Shown: positions 8,729 through 17,882, counted from the stretch's first letter. The stretch: 64,000 nt of DNA from Rhizobium ruizarguesonis (GCF_012349115.1 NZ_PQIG01000064.1:61956-125955), one strand, 5' to 3'. Translations and numbers: made by a program. Notes: generated by a model from the letters alone, not told the origin.

Positions 8729-8830
8729 GCATGTCGCGCAAAACTGTGCAGCGGTTTTGCGATAACGACATGCGTAAAAACAAAGACCTAAAGCGCGAGG
8801 AGCGAATCTGAAAGATTGCGACGCGCTTTA
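8729..8830. repeat. Rhizobium-type palindromic intergenic repeat, two adjacent hairpins
   Basis: The first palindrome pairs GCATGTCGCGCAAAA-type bases at 8729-8745 with TTTTGCGATAACGACATGC at 8755-8773. The second pairs TAAAGCGCG (8789-8797) with CGCGCTTTA (8822-8830). The right end overlaps the stop codon of the AraC gene. A shortened copy of the same unit occurs at 28666-28712, so this is a dispersed element. It resembles the RIME class of Rhizobium intergenic mosaic elements; that name is from memory of the family and not checked. Confidence 0.75.
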
Positions 8831-9756
8831 GCTGCGACGGTAATCGCTGGGGGAGACACCAGCCTCACGGCGAAAAATCTGAGCAAAATGGCTGGGGCTC
8901 GAATACCCCACGGACATGCCGATCTCGATGATGCTGATATTGGTTTCCTGCAGAAGTTGCCGGGCTTTGGCGATGCGTTGGCGAATGAAATAATGGGATG
9001 GAGAAAGGCCGGTGGCCTTCTTGAAGAGGCGGCTGAAGTGAAAAGCGCTCATGCCGGCCGTTTGCGCCAGACGTGCGAGATCAAACGGCTCGTGAAGGTT
9101 GGCGTCCATGAATGCGATGGCCCGCCGTAGCTTGGCACCCGGGAGGGCATTTGACGGCCGTGCCTCTGCGTCAAATGTTGCATATTGCCGGATAAGATGA
9201 ACGGCGAGCGTCTGCGCCAATCCCTGCACGAAGAGCCGACTTCCCTGCCCTTCTGCCGTCAGTTCAGCATGGATCAGTTCCAGCATGCTGGAAAGATGTT
9301 GGTCGCGGCCGCCCGATATGTCACGCAGGCGCATGGCGCTGGCAGCCTTGCCGAGAACCTCTTCCGTCACCCGGTCAAACAACGGAACGGAGAGATAGAG
9401 ATGCATCACCTGGAAGGTTCGTCTCCCTCGGCACGCCAGCGCATTTCGTATGGCGTGGGCGACCGCGTCAGAAAAAAATCCCCGACTCTGACTGTGTTGG
9501 CCTCCCACTCCCCACCCAGATCACGTTCCTCCACACATGCCTGGCCTGAGATTACCCAAACAATGAGAGGCTCGGCGACCGCCGGAACAAGAAAGGGTTG
9601 TTGCACCTTCAAGCGGGAAAACACCTGCACGAATAGATCGGTCCAGGCCGGTCCATCCCCGCTGACGAGTGTTCTACCGGCAATATATGTTTCGAGGCCG
9701 GCAGGTGACGTTCGAAGCGGAACCGGCGATGTTTGCTCTCGGCGATCAACCGTCAT
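8828..9756 (-). pseudogene. AraC family regulator gene split by a one-base frameshift
   Basis: Two overlapping frames together make one AraC-type regulator of about 309 residues. The 5' frame (from ATG 9756, stop 9406) encodes a cupin-like N-terminal domain ending in PYEMRWRAEGDEPSR. The 3' frame (8828 to about 9420) resumes with FQVMHLYLSVPLFD and carries the double helix-turn-helix (FDLARLAQTAGMSAFHFSRLF and IIEIGMSVGYSSPSHFAQIF). Reading continuity is restored by adding one base near 9412-9420, where GAA-CCT-TCC should read GAA-CCN-TTC. Either the gene is inactive or this is a sequencing error. It may have controlled the SDR-flavin reductase unit downstream. Confidence 0.85.
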
Positions 9757-9909
9757 TGCTGCTCCGTTTAGATGCGACTGCCCATCGGCATGATACGATA
9801 GACACTGATCGGCGGGACACAACTCGTCGCGCTGCGTGACAAGGAAAAGCATAACTCCAACGCCGCCGACGGTCGCGGTTCGATTACAGCTGCGCCGTCA
9901 TAGAAGGAA

Positions 9910-9933
9910 GGCGGCATCCCCTCGGATACCGCC
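9910..9933 (-). terminator. Hairpin downstream of aldA
   Basis: On the minus strand a 10-bp stem (GGCGGTATCC with GGATGCCGCC, one G-T pair) with a 4-base loop lies about 50 bases after the aldA stop and is followed by TTCCTTCTA. It is a plausible intrinsic terminator, though the T tract is interrupted. Confidence 0.5.
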
Positions 9934-9982
9934 CTCCCGACCGAAAAATAGCGCTGTAAGTCGTCACCTAGAGTCAGCTAGC

Positions 9983-11101
9983 TTACGCTACGTTCAGCAC
10001 GCTTTCCGGCGCGAAGGCCTCGTAGCCCAGCGCGTCGGCGACCGGCTTGCTGGTAATGCGGCCCTTGTGCACGTTGAGGCCGTTCCTCAGATGCCTGTCT
10101 TCGGCGATGGCGCGCAGGCCGCGGTCGGCTAGCGCCAGGCCATGAACCAATGTGGCATTGTTCAGCGCGTGCGCCGAGGTGACCGGCACGGCGCCTGGCA
10201 TGTTGGCGACGCAATAATGCACGACGCCGTCGACTTCGTAAGTCGGATCGGAATGGGTCGTCGCATGCGAGGTCTCGAAGCAGCCGCCCTGGTCGATGGC
10301 GACATCGACGATGACGGAGCCCTTCTTCATGCCGGACAGCATCTCGCGGGTAACGAGCTTCGGAGCGGCAGCACCCGGGATCAGCACGGCGCCGATAATG
10401 AGATCGGCCGAGAAGACTTCCTCCTCCAGCGCCTGGATGCTGGAATAACGGGTGTGGATGCGGCCTGCGAAGATATCGTCGAGCTGGCGCAGACGCGGGA
10501 GCGACTTGTCGAGGATGCTGACATCGGCGCCGAGGCCGGCGGCCATCCTGGCCGCATGCAGGCCAACGACGCCGCCACCGATGACCGCGACCTTGGCCGG
10601 CAACACGCCGGGTACGCCGCCGAGCAGGACGCCAAGGCCACCATTGGCCTTCTGCAGTGCGGTGGCTCCTGCCTGGATCGACAGGCGTCCGGCGACCTCC
10701 GACATCGGCGCCAGCAACGGCAGGCCGCCGCGCTCGTCAGTCACCGTCTCATAGGCGATCGCGGTGACGCCGGAGGCGATGAGACCCTTGGTCTGTTCGG
10801 GATCCGGCGCCAGATGCAGATAGGTGTAGAGAAGCTGGCCGTCACGGAGCAGCGCCCATTCGGCAGGCTGCGGCTCCTTCACCTTGACGATCATGTCGCA
10901 CTTTTCGAAGATATCCTTGGCGGAGGCGGCGATCTTGGCGCCAGCCGCGGCATAGGCAGCATCATCAGCGCCGATACCGACGCCTGCCTTGGTCTCCACC
11001 CAGACCTCGTGGCCGTGGGCAACATATTCTCGCACCGAAGCCGGCGTCAGGCCGACGCGATATTCATGATTCTTGATTTCCTTCGGGCAACCGACACGCA
11101 T
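9983..11101 (-). CDS. aldA: Alanine dehydrogenase
   Basis: 372 residues, usual length for the family. It interconverts pyruvate plus ammonium and L-alanine with NAD(H) in the cytoplasm. Visible marks: the N-terminal signature [20 protein letters not shown], conserved Lys in [10 protein letters not shown], and the NAD motif [20 protein letters not shown] (about 174-193). Start ATG 11101 follows GAGAGGAA; a start 15 bases upstream is less likely. Divergent from an Lrp/AsnC gene 155 bases away, the arrangement described for aldA/aldR in R. leguminosarum, where the enzyme influences alanine output by bacteroids. Confidence 0.95.
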   Translation of the reverse strand: MRVGCPKEIKNHEYRVGLTPASVREYVAHGHEVWVETKAGVGIGADDAAYAAAGAKIAASAKDIFEKCDMIVKVKEPQPAEWALLRDGQLLYTYLHLAPDPEQTKGLIASGVTAIAYETVTDERGGLPLLAPMSEVAGRLSIQAGATALQKANGGLGVLLGGVPGVLPAKVAVIGGGVVGLHAARMAAGLGADVSILDKSLPRLRQLDDIFAGRIHTRYSSIQALEEEVFSADLIIGAVLIPGAAAPKLVTREMLSGMKKGSVIVDVAIDQGGCFETSHATTHSDPTYEVDGVVHYCVANMPGAVPVTSAHALNNATLVHGLALADRGLRAIAEDRHLRNGLNVHKGRITSKPVADALGYEAFAPESVLNVA

Positions 11102-11256
11102 GCGCGTTCCTCTCATTTTATCTCCGCGTCGCGGATTTTTTCAGATGAGGAATCCAACCATCAAGACAGTGAAATGTCCTTGCAAAGACGATTTGCGAAG
11201 ATGCGATTTTTCGGCGATTATTGCATTTATCCTATCTTTTTTCGAAGGTTCTTCGA

Positions 11257-11718
11257 ATGGCTGATCTCGATACCATCGATCTTGCGATTCTCCGGGCATT
11301 GCAGGCCAATGCTCGCATCACCAATGCCGAACTTGCCGAAAGGATCGGATTGTCGCCTTCGGCCTGTTCCCGCCGGCTCGACATCTTGGAAAGAAGCGGC
11401 GTCATCGGCGGCTACCATGCGCGGCTTTCACACAAGGCGCTCGACTACAAGATGATCGCCATCGTGCATATCTCGCTCTCCGGCCAGTTCGCCAAGACGC
11501 TGGCGGAATTCGAGGCAGCAGTGAAGCTCTGCCCGAACGTGCTCGTCTGCTACCTCATGTCGGGCGAATACGACTATATCCTCAGGGTCGCCGCCCGCGA
11601 CCTCGAGGACTATGAGCGCATCCACCGCGACTGGCTGTCGGCCCTGCCCCATGTCGTCAAGATCAATTCCAGCTTCGCGCTCAGAGAAATCATCGACAAG
11701 CCGAATGTCGGGCTTTGA
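11257..11718 (+). CDS. aldR: Lrp/AsnC family regulator of aldA (AldR-like)
   Basis: 153 residues. N-terminal winged helix-turn-helix (LDTIDLAILRAL, NAELAERIGLSPSACSRRLDIL, GVIGGYHA) and C-terminal RAM effector domain (MIAIVHISL, VLVCYLMSGEYDYIL, INSSFALREI). ATG 11257 has GAAGG at the right distance; the longer frame from 11221 lacks one. It is divergent from alanine dehydrogenase, so it is probably its alanine-responsive activator, as with AldR of R. leguminosarum. The 155-base gap has several A/T-rich TTGCAAA/TTTGCGA segments that could be operators. Confidence 0.9.
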   Translation: MADLDTIDLAILRALQANARITNAELAERIGLSPSACSRRLDILERSGVIGGYHARLSHKALDYKMIAIVHISLSGQFAKTLAEFEAAVKLCPNVLVCYLMSGEYDYILRVAARDLEDYERIHRDWLSALPHVVKINSSFALREIIDKPNVGL

Positions 11719-11790
11719 GGCCTTGCATCTTCGCCGAAAGCCTGCCCAGACTTTTCACGCTCGCGGGCGTTTCCCGCTCATTGGCAAGTC

Positions 11791-12672
11791 ATGACATCGA
11801 AGACCCAAGGCTATATTTTCGTTCTGCTGGCGCTCACCATCTTTTCACTGCAGGACGCCATCTCGAAACATCTGGCGACGGCCTATCCGCCGATCTTCGT
11901 GACGATGATCCGCTATTGGGCCTTTGCGCTTTTCACGATCATCCTCGCTTCGAAGATGCGCGGTGGGATCAAGGCGACGGCCCGCACCAAACGCCCCTTC
12001 CTGCAGGTGACGCGCGGCGTTCTGCTTGCGGTTCAGGTGGTTCTGGCCATCACCTGCTTTGCCGTGATCGGCCTTGCCCGTTCACAGGCGATCTTTTCCG
12101 CGACGCCGATCCTGATCGCGCTGCTGGCGATGCCGATCCTCGGCGAACGGGTCGGGTGGCGGCGGTGGGCAGCGATCGGCGCCGGACTTTTCGGGGTGCT
12201 GCTGATCCTGAAGCCGGAAGGCGAATTTTTCGACGTGAAGCTGCTTCTCGCCGTCCTTTCCTGCTTCAACTTTGCCTTCTACGTCATCGCCACCCGCCTG
12301 GTCAGCCGCGACGACTCGTCGATGACCAGCTTCTTCTATACCGGCGTCGTCGGCGGCGTCACGATGACGCTGGTTGGGCCGTTCTATTGGAGCTGGATGG
12401 CGCCGGGCGACTGGGGCTGGATGGCGCTCGTCTGCATGACCAGCATCTCCAGCCATTATTTCCTGATCCGCGCCTACGATGTTCTCGATGCCGCCGCCGT
12501 CCAGCCGCTGACCTATCTGTCACTTGTCTACGCTTCTATCTTCGGCATGGTGATCTATGGCGAAACGCTCAGCTTCAACATGATAGTCGGCTCGGCGATC
12601 GTGGTCGCCGCCGGCATCTTCACCGTCTGGCGCGAACATGTGGTGGGACGCAGGGCCGCTGCTGCCAATTGA
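11791..12672 (+). CDS. DMT superfamily (EamA) transporter
   Basis: 293 residues of mostly hydrophobic sequence with about ten predicted membrane segments in two EamA halves (about 8-140 and 152-285), the usual length for drug/metabolite transporters such as RhaT/YdcZ relatives. The first half has LALTIFSLQDAISKHLATAYPP, typical of the family in rhizobia. An inner-membrane exporter or importer of a small metabolite is expected; the substrate is unknown. It follows aldR by 72 bases on the same strand and could be read from the same promoter, but that is not shown. Confidence 0.87.
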   Translation: MTSKTQGYIFVLLALTIFSLQDAISKHLATAYPPIFVTMIRYWAFALFTIILASKMRGGIKATARTKRPFLQVTRGVLLAVQVVLAITCFAVIGLARSQAIFSATPILIALLAMPILGERVGWRRWAAIGAGLFGVLLILKPEGEFFDVKLLLAVLSCFNFAFYVIATRLVSRDDSSMTSFFYTGVVGGVTMTLVGPFYWSWMAPGDWGWMALVCMTSISSHYFLIRAYDVLDAAAVQPLTYLSLVYASIFGMVIYGETLSFNMIVGSAIVVAAGIFTVWREHVVGRRAAAAN

Positions 12673-12756
12673 CGTTTCACTGCAATTTTAGCCAAGCCCC
12701 TAAAACCATTTCAATTTTCCGGCGCTATGCTCCCTGGCTATATCAAGGGAGACAGT

Positions 12757-13161
12757 ATGACCCGCAACTTGAAAATCACGGCCCGAAAGGCCGATCGGAA
12801 AAACTGCCGCGTGTTCGGCCATGTCAAATACCTGAACAGCCAGGTGGATGCCCGCATCCTCAACCTATCGCCAACCGGTGCCGCCCTGGAGATGAAGGGG
12901 CCGCTCCATGCTGCCTCCGGCAGCAAGGTGCGCATCGAGGCCGAAAACCTCGGGCTGCTCGAAGGTGTCATCCGCTGGAAGCATAATGGCCGCGTCGGCA
13001 TCCAGTTCGACGTGAATTCGAATGCGCGGGCGCAGATCTCCTCCTATTTCCGCTTTTTCCATAAGGAGATGCGGCCGGTACTGGCAGTACGCCCGCTGGT
13101 TAGAACCGCCGTCAACGTCGAGCGGACGCCCCACTTAACAACATCGACGCCAAACTCGTAA
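12757..13161 (+). CDS. PilZ domain protein, likely c-di-GMP receptor
   Basis: 134 residues from ATG 12757, preceded by AAGGGAGACAGT. A single PilZ domain: the c-di-GMP motifs are RxxxR as R14-K-N-C-R18 and NxSxxG as N36-L-S-P-T-G41, both intact, followed by the strand GVIRWKHNGRVGIQFD (about 80-95). A single-domain cytoplasmic receptor of c-di-GMP is therefore likely. No output domain is attached. Also in the window is a GGDEF cyclase (20370-21641), but there is no evidence of a direct link. The last 30 residues are poorly structured. Confidence 0.88.
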   Translation: MTRNLKITARKADRKNCRVFGHVKYLNSQVDARILNLSPTGAALEMKGPLHAASGSKVRIEAENLGLLEGVIRWKHNGRVGIQFDVNSNARAQISSYFRFFHKEMRPVLAVRPLVRTAVNVERTPHLTTSTPNS

Positions 13162-13415
13162 GGTTGCCCGGCCTTTGCGCCGAAGGAGCGGCTGAGATGC
13201 TCCAGCGGCTGCGGTTGACGCTGACGCCGAGGATGACCGCGCCTTGCGTTTGCGGCAGCCTGGCGCCGAGTGACTGAACCATAAATTGCATTTCAGAGCC
13301 ATGACGCTTTTCCGGCGGATTGTTTTGACGTCCTGTCATTTTCGCAGTGTACTCCTCGCCAAATCGTCCTAATTCTGACGGGCCGGACGATGCATGACCC
13401 TGAAGGAGAGTTTCC

Positions 13416-15404
13416 ATGTCTTCCAATTTCGATGTTGGCGTAATGAGCCGCCGTTCCCTGCTCGGCGGCCTCGCCGCCACTTCCGCCCTGGTGCTGCTGC
13501 ATCCTTTCAGCGCCCGCGCCAGCGCCAACCAGGCGCATCTCAGGCTCATGGAAACGACCGACATTCACGTTAATGTCTTCCCCTATGACTATTATGCCGA
13601 CAAGCCGAACGACACGATGGGTCTTGCGCGCACCGGGACGATCATCGACGGCATCCGCGCCGAGGCTATCAACTCACTGCTGATCGACAATGGCGACGTG
13701 CTGCAGGGCAATCCGATGGGCGACTACATGGCCTATCAGCACGGCATGAAGGACGGCGACGTCCATCCGGTGATCAAGGCGATGAACACGCTCGGCTATA
13801 CGGTTGGCACGCTCGGCAATCACGAGTTCAACTACGGCCTCGACTTCATGTTCAAGGTCCTATCAGGCGCGAACTTCCCCTTCGTCTGCGCCAACCTGAC
13901 CAAGGGCCAGCTCGCCTCGGACCCGAAGCAGGACGATCTCTTCTTCAAGCCCTACATCATTCTGGAAAAGCAGATCAAAGACGGCGCCGGCAATGAGAGC
14001 CCCGTCAAGATCGGCTTCATCGGCTTCGTACCGCCGCAGATCATGCTCTGGGACATCAAGAACCTCGAAGGCAAGGCGCAGACGCGCGACATCGTCGAGG
14101 CCGCCAAGGCCTGGGTTCCCGCCATGAAGGAAGCCGGCGCCGATATCATCATTGCGCTCTCGCATTCCGGCATCGACGGCAGCGCACCATCCGAAAAGAT
14201 GGAGAACGCCTCGCTGCATCTCGCCGCCGTCGATGGGATCGACGCGATCTTCACCGGCCACCAGCATCTCGTCTTCCCCGGCCCGAAGAGCTGGGACGGC
14301 GTCGCCAATGCCGACCCCGTCAAGGGTACGCTGCACGGCAAGCCCGCCGTGATGGCCGGCTTCTGGGGCTCGCATCTCGGCCTTATCGACCTGCTGCTCG
14401 AAAAGGACGGCAACAGCTGGAAGATCGTCGATTTCACCTCGGAAGCACGGCCGATCTATCATCGCGACGACAAGAAGAAGGTGATTGCCGACTACGCCGA
14501 CAAGAAGGACGTGGTCGAAGCCGCCAAGGCCGAGCACGAAGCGACACTTGCCTATGTCCGCACCCCGGTCGGCAAGACGTCAGCACCGCTCTATTCCTAC
14601 TTCGCACTCGTCGCCGACGATCCCTCGGTGCAGGTCGTCAGCCAAGCCCAGACCTGGTACATCAAGCAGATGCTCGCCGACACCGAGTTCAAGGACCTGC
14701 CGGTGCTTTCGGCGGCGGCTCCCTTCAAGGCCGGCGGTCGCGGCGGCGCCGATTACTATACCGATGTTCCGGCCGGCGATATCGCCATCAAGAACGTCGC
14801 CGACCTCTATCTCTACCCGAACACGGTGCAGGCTGTTGCCATCACCGGCGCCCAGGTGAAGAACTGGCTCGAAATGTCAGCCGGCATGTTCAATCACATC
14901 GAGGCCGGCTCGAAGGATGCGGCGCTGCTCAATACCGATTTCCCCTCCTACAATTTCGACGTGATCGACGGCGTCACCTACCAGATCGACCTGTCGCAGC
15001 CGCCGAAATATGATTCATCAGGCAAGCCGATCCATCCGGACGCCAACCGCATCCAGAACCTCGCCTTCAACGGCAAGCCGATCGACCCGGCTCAAAAGTT
15101 CGTCGTCGTCTCGAACAACTACCGCGCCGGCGGCGGTGGCAATTTCCCTGAGATCACCGCGGATAAGGTGATCTTCCAGGCGCCGGATACCAACCGCGAC
15201 GTTATCGTCCGCTATATCCATGATCAGGGCACGATCAATCCGTCGGCTGACGCAAACTGGACCTTCAAGCCACTCGCGGGCACGACCGCGACCTTCGAAA
15301 GCGGCCCGAAGGCGAAGCAGTTCCTCGCCGAGGTCAAGAGCGTGAAGATCGAGGATGCCGGCGAAGGGGCCGATGGTTTCTCGAAGTTCAGGCTGGTTCT
15401 TTAA
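13416..15404 (+). CDS. cpdB: 2',3'-cyclic-nucleotide 2'-phosphodiesterase/3'-nucleotidase, Tat-exported
   Basis: 662 residues, usual CpdB length. It hydrolyses 2',3'-cyclic nucleotides and 3'-nucleotides in the periplasm, for nucleotide salvage and phosphate supply. The N-terminus has a twin-arginine signal (SRRSLLGG at 10-17, hydrophobic stretch, cleavage after about ARA). Metallophosphatase motifs are complete: TTDIHVN, DNGDVLQGN, GTLGNHEFNYG, HSGIDG and GHQHLVFPG. The C-terminal 5'-nucleotidase domain follows from about 370. ATG 13416 has GAAGGAGAG. The 254-base stretch upstream holds TTGACG-N17-TGTACT (13325-13353) as a possible promoter. Confidence 0.93.
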   Translation: MSSNFDVGVMSRRSLLGGLAATSALVLLHPFSARASANQAHLRLMETTDIHVNVFPYDYYADKPNDTMGLARTGTIIDGIRAEAINSLLIDNGDVLQGNPMGDYMAYQHGMKDGDVHPVIKAMNTLGYTVGTLGNHEFNYGLDFMFKVLSGANFPFVCANLTKGQLASDPKQDDLFFKPYIILEKQIKDGAGNESPVKIGFIGFVPPQIMLWDIKNLEGKAQTRDIVEAAKAWVPAMKEAGADIIIALSHSGIDGSAPSEKMENASLHLAAVDGIDAIFTGHQHLVFPGPKSWDGVANADPVKGTLHGKPAVMAGFWGSHLGLIDLLLEKDGNSWKIVDFTSEARPIYHRDDKKKVIADYADKKDVVEAAKAEHEATLAYVRTPVGKTSAPLYSYFALVADDPSVQVVSQAQTWYIKQMLADTEFKDLPVLSAAAPFKAGGRGGADYYTDVPAGDIAIKNVADLYLYPNTVQAVAITGAQVKNWLEMSAGMFNHIEAGSKDAALLNTDFPSYNFDVIDGVTYQIDLSQPPKYDSSGKPIHPDANRIQNLAFNGKPIDPAQKFVVVSNNYRAGGGGNFPEITADKVIFQAPDTNRDVIVRYIHDQGTINPSADANWTFKPLAGTTATFESGPKAKQFLAEVKSVKIEDAGEGADGFSKFRLVL

Positions 15405-15422
15405 GCCGAAGAGGATGCCGGC

Positions 15423-15445
15423 GAAGGCGCGTCCGCCGCGCCTTC
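15423..15445. terminator. Hairpin between convergent cpdB and lysR genes
   Basis: Perfect 9-bp inverted repeat GAAGGCGCG / CGCGCCTTC with a 5-base loop between the converging stop codons. It could end transcription from both sides, but no clear T tract follows on either strand. Confidence 0.5.
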
Positions 15446-15446
15446 G

Positions 15447-16415
15447 TCATTCGGCCGCGAGCGGTATCGCGGGTTCCTGGAGTTCCGCCATCTGCGCATG
15501 AAAATCGGCCTGGTTCGGGCAATGGGAAAGCCGCGTGCGGAACGCGTCGATCATCCAGGTGGCGGCAGGTCCGGGCGGGTTGGCGAGTTGGCGCACCGAA
15601 TATATCGGATACTCCCCCTGTTCGTAGGCATCCAGATCGAGATGGACGAGCGTGCCGCCAACGAGATCGTCATGGATCACGGAAGCCGGAAGGCCGCCCC
15701 AGCCAAGGCCGGCCTTGATGAGCTGGTGCTTCGTTGCAATATCACTGACGCGCCATGTCTTGTAGGACAGAACGTTGAAATCGCGCCCCTTCGTCCGGCC
15801 CGACGCATCGGTGACGACGAGTTGCACTTCCTCGCGGACGTCGCCGAGCGTCAGTGGCCGGCCGATCCCGGCAAGCGGGTGGTTGCGCGCGGCAACCGGC
15901 AACATGAAGGAATGACCGATCCGTTCCGTGACGATCGAATCGTCCTGCTTGACGACCGCGCCACCAATCCCGATCGTCGCCTTGCCGCTGAGGACGAGAT
16001 CCATGACCATTCCGAGCTCGCCGACATTGAGGCTCAACGAAACGGATGGAAACATCTCGCGGAATTCGTGGAGGACGTCCACCAGGGCTCGCGAAGGCAC
16101 CATGACGCTGATGGCGACCGAAACCTCCGCTTCGAGCCCTTCCCTCAGGCTCTTGACGCGCGCCCGCATGACCTGCAGGTCGCCCAGAATGCGCCGCGCA
16201 TCCTCCAGCATCGCCTTGCCAGCCTCCGTCAGCCTCGGCTGGCGTGCGCCGAAGCGCTCGAAAAGCGGCACTTCGAGCTGTGCTTCCAGATTGGCGATCG
16301 TATAGCTCACGACTGACTGTGCCCGGTTCAGCGCCCGCGAAGCGGCCGAAAAGCTGCCGGTCTCGGCAACGGTCAAAAACACCTGCAATTGGTCCAGAGT
16401 CGGGTTCGGTAGCAT
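15447..16415 (-). CDS. LysR family regulator
   Basis: 322 residues. N-terminal LysR helix-turn-helix (LDQLQVFLTVAETGSFSAASRALNRAQSVVSYTIANLEAQL, shown in parts: SFSAASRALN and SVVSYTIANL), then the periplasmic-binding-like effector domain from about 90. It is divergent from the azoreductase gene with a 139-base gap that holds an inverted repeat (16419-16437), so it probably controls that gene. The effector is not known; related regulators next to azoreductases respond to quinones or azo compounds. Confidence 0.9.
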   Translation of the reverse strand: MLPNPTLDQLQVFLTVAETGSFSAASRALNRAQSVVSYTIANLEAQLEVPLFERFGARQPRLTEAGKAMLEDARRILGDLQVMRARVKSLREGLEAEVSVAISVMVPSRALVDVLHEFREMFPSVSLSLNVGELGMVMDLVLSGKATIGIGGAVVKQDDSIVTERIGHSFMLPVAARNHPLAGIGRPLTLGDVREEVQLVVTDASGRTKGRDFNVLSYKTWRVSDIATKHQLIKAGLGWGGLPASVIHDDLVGGTLVHLDLDAYEQGEYPIYSVRQLANPPGPAATWMIDAFRTRLSHCPNQADFHAQMAELQEPAIPLAAE

Positions 16416-16418
16416 CTT

Positions 16419-16437
16419 CTATCCATTCCATCGATAG
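16419..16437. promoter_or_regulatory. Putative LysR-type operator upstream of lysR/azoR
   Basis: Inverted repeat CTATC-N9-GATAG (a T-N11-A-like LysR box) sits four bases from the lysR start codon; further CGATAG and CGATCGA copies follow at 16440-16470. It is placed for autorepression of lysR and for action on the divergent azoreductase promoter. Confidence 0.45.
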
Positions 16438-16554
16438 TTTCGATCGACATTATCACCGTTTTTTCGATAGCAGGCCAGACCTATTTTCCTCATCGAGACT
16501 GCGGCTCACCTCCCAGCAACGGGCCGTCAAATCCCATTCGAAAGGAAATGCACC

Positions 16555-17169
16555 ATGTCGTCCATCCTTCTTCTGACGTCCAGCCCGCGCGCCGAATCGC
16601 TCTCGACGCCGATCGCCGTCGATCTCGCCGAAAAGCTGAAGAGCCAGAATCCGGGCAGCGTCGTCGTTCGCCGCGACCTTGCCGCCAACCCGCTGCCGCA
16701 TATCGATGACCTCTTCACCGGCGCGATCCGCAAGCCGCCCGAGGCCCGCACCGCTGAGGAAACCGTTGCCGTCAAGACTTCCGACGAGCTTGTCAACGAA
16801 CTGCTCGCCGCCGACACGATCGTCATCAGCACCGGCCTCATCAACTTCAACATCTATTCGTCGCTGAAGACCTGGATCGACAACGTCGCCCGTGCCGGGC
16901 TGACCTTCAAATACACGGAAAGTGGTCCGGTCGGCCTCGCAACCGGCAAGAAGGTTTATGTGGTGCTCGCCTCGGGTGGCGTCTACTCGCAGGGCCCGGC
17001 CGCCGCCTTGAACCATGCCGTACCGTACCTGAAGTCGGTTCTCGGCTTCCTCGGCATCAGCGATATCGAGACCATTTATGTCGAAGGCCTGGCCTTCGGT
17101 CCGGAAGCTGCAGAAAAGGCCATCGACGCCGCCAAGTCGCGCGTCCAGGAAATCGCACTGGCGGCCTGA
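16555..17169 (+). CDS. azoR: FMN-dependent NADH-azoreductase
   Basis: 204 residues, the usual AzoR/AcpD length. Flavodoxin-like fold: the FMN phosphate loop is SSPRAESLS (8-16), followed by PLPHIDDLF and the GLINFNIYSSLKTWID segment (about 94-109) that carries the family hallmark for FMN and substrate binding; ASGGVYSQGP is the isoalloxazine-contacting loop. It reduces quinones and azo bonds by two-electron transfer, usually for detoxification. Good site AAAGGAAAT before ATG 16555. Divergent LysR gene is the probable regulator. A strong terminator follows. Confidence 0.93.
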   Translation: MSSILLLTSSPRAESLSTPIAVDLAEKLKSQNPGSVVVRRDLAANPLPHIDDLFTGAIRKPPEARTAEETVAVKTSDELVNELLAADTIVISTGLINFNIYSSLKTWIDNVARAGLTFKYTESGPVGLATGKKVYVVLASGGVYSQGPAAALNHAVPYLKSVLGFLGISDIETIYVEGLAFGPEAAEKAIDAAKSRVQEIALAA

Positions 17170-17191
17170 TCGGCTCTTCGACGCTCCATGG

Positions 17192-17218
17192 AACGGCCGG
17201 CCTTTGCCGGCCGTTTTT
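17192..17218 (+). terminator. Intrinsic terminator of azoR
   Basis: Perfect 10-bp stem AACGGCCGGC / GCCGGCCGTT with a 4-base loop, followed by a T tract, 22 bases after the azoR stop. It lies right before the converging TetR stop codon. Confidence 0.85.
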
Positions 17219-17793
17219 CATTTGTCGATATCGGCGACAAAATCCCGGACCGTTGCCAGGATTTCGGCCGAGAGTTCCTCATCGGACGAAATCCTGGCAA
17301 GGCCGACCCCGCCGGTCATCATCGCGAAGGCCATGATCGCCCTGCGCCGCCGTTCGCTATCGTCCGCTCCCGCAGCCTTGCTCGCCAATGACGCGAAATT
17401 GCGCCGGAGCCCGTCCGTCGCAATCCCCCGCGCCTTCTCGCCGCTGCGTGATATATCGGAGGTCAGCGCGGCAAAAGGGCAGCCTTCACCGGGATTGTCG
17501 CGATGATAGGCGCTCACATAACGATCGGCGACATCGGCAGCCGTCATCTCCGCCGGGTTCACCCCCTCGGCCTCCAGCTTGCGTCCCCATGAATCGAAAG
17601 CGGACTGGATCGCCTCGGCGACCAGATCGTCGCGGGAGGCGAAATGCTTGTAGAAGCCGCCGACGGTCAGTCCGGCCTCCTTCATCAGGTCGGCGACGCC
17701 AATACCTTCGAGCCCCTCCTCGCGCAGCCGCTTCGACGCGGTCTCGACAATCTTCCCGTGCGTCTTCTGTTTTTCCAGCTGCGAACGACCCAT
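17218..17793 (-). CDS. TetR family repressor
   Basis: 191 residues from ATG 17793, preceded by GGGGAGA; a longer frame to 17895 crosses the operator and is not used. N-terminal TetR helix-turn-helix: TASKRLREEGLEGIGVADLMKEAGLTVGGFYKHF in parts (GIGVADLMKEAGL, VGGFYKHFASRDDL), residues about 18-60. The C-terminal ligand domain has the CPFAALTSDISR motif seen in the AcrR/YxaF-like group that regulates SDRs. It is divergent from an SDR gene with two operator-like palindromes between them. Confidence 0.92.
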   Translation of the reverse strand: MGRSQLEKQKTHGKIVETASKRLREEGLEGIGVADLMKEAGLTVGGFYKHFASRDDLVAEAIQSAFDSWGRKLEAEGVNPAEMTAADVADRYVSAYHRDNPGEGCPFAALTSDISRSGEKARGIATDGLRRNFASLASKAAGADDSERRRRAIMAFAMMTGGVGLARISSDEELSAEILATVRDFVADIDK

Positions 17794-17882
17794 CGGACAT
17801 CTCCCCGGCACCAATCGAATGAGCATGATGTCGGCCGAAAACCGCTTACACTTTTCGGCATCATGCTTCTCTTGACTCATGT

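Noticed and set aside
13321..13353. PhoB box upstream of the CpdB-like gene
   Set aside because: One CTGTCAT half-site occurs (13332-13338), but the second half at the required spacing does not match well.
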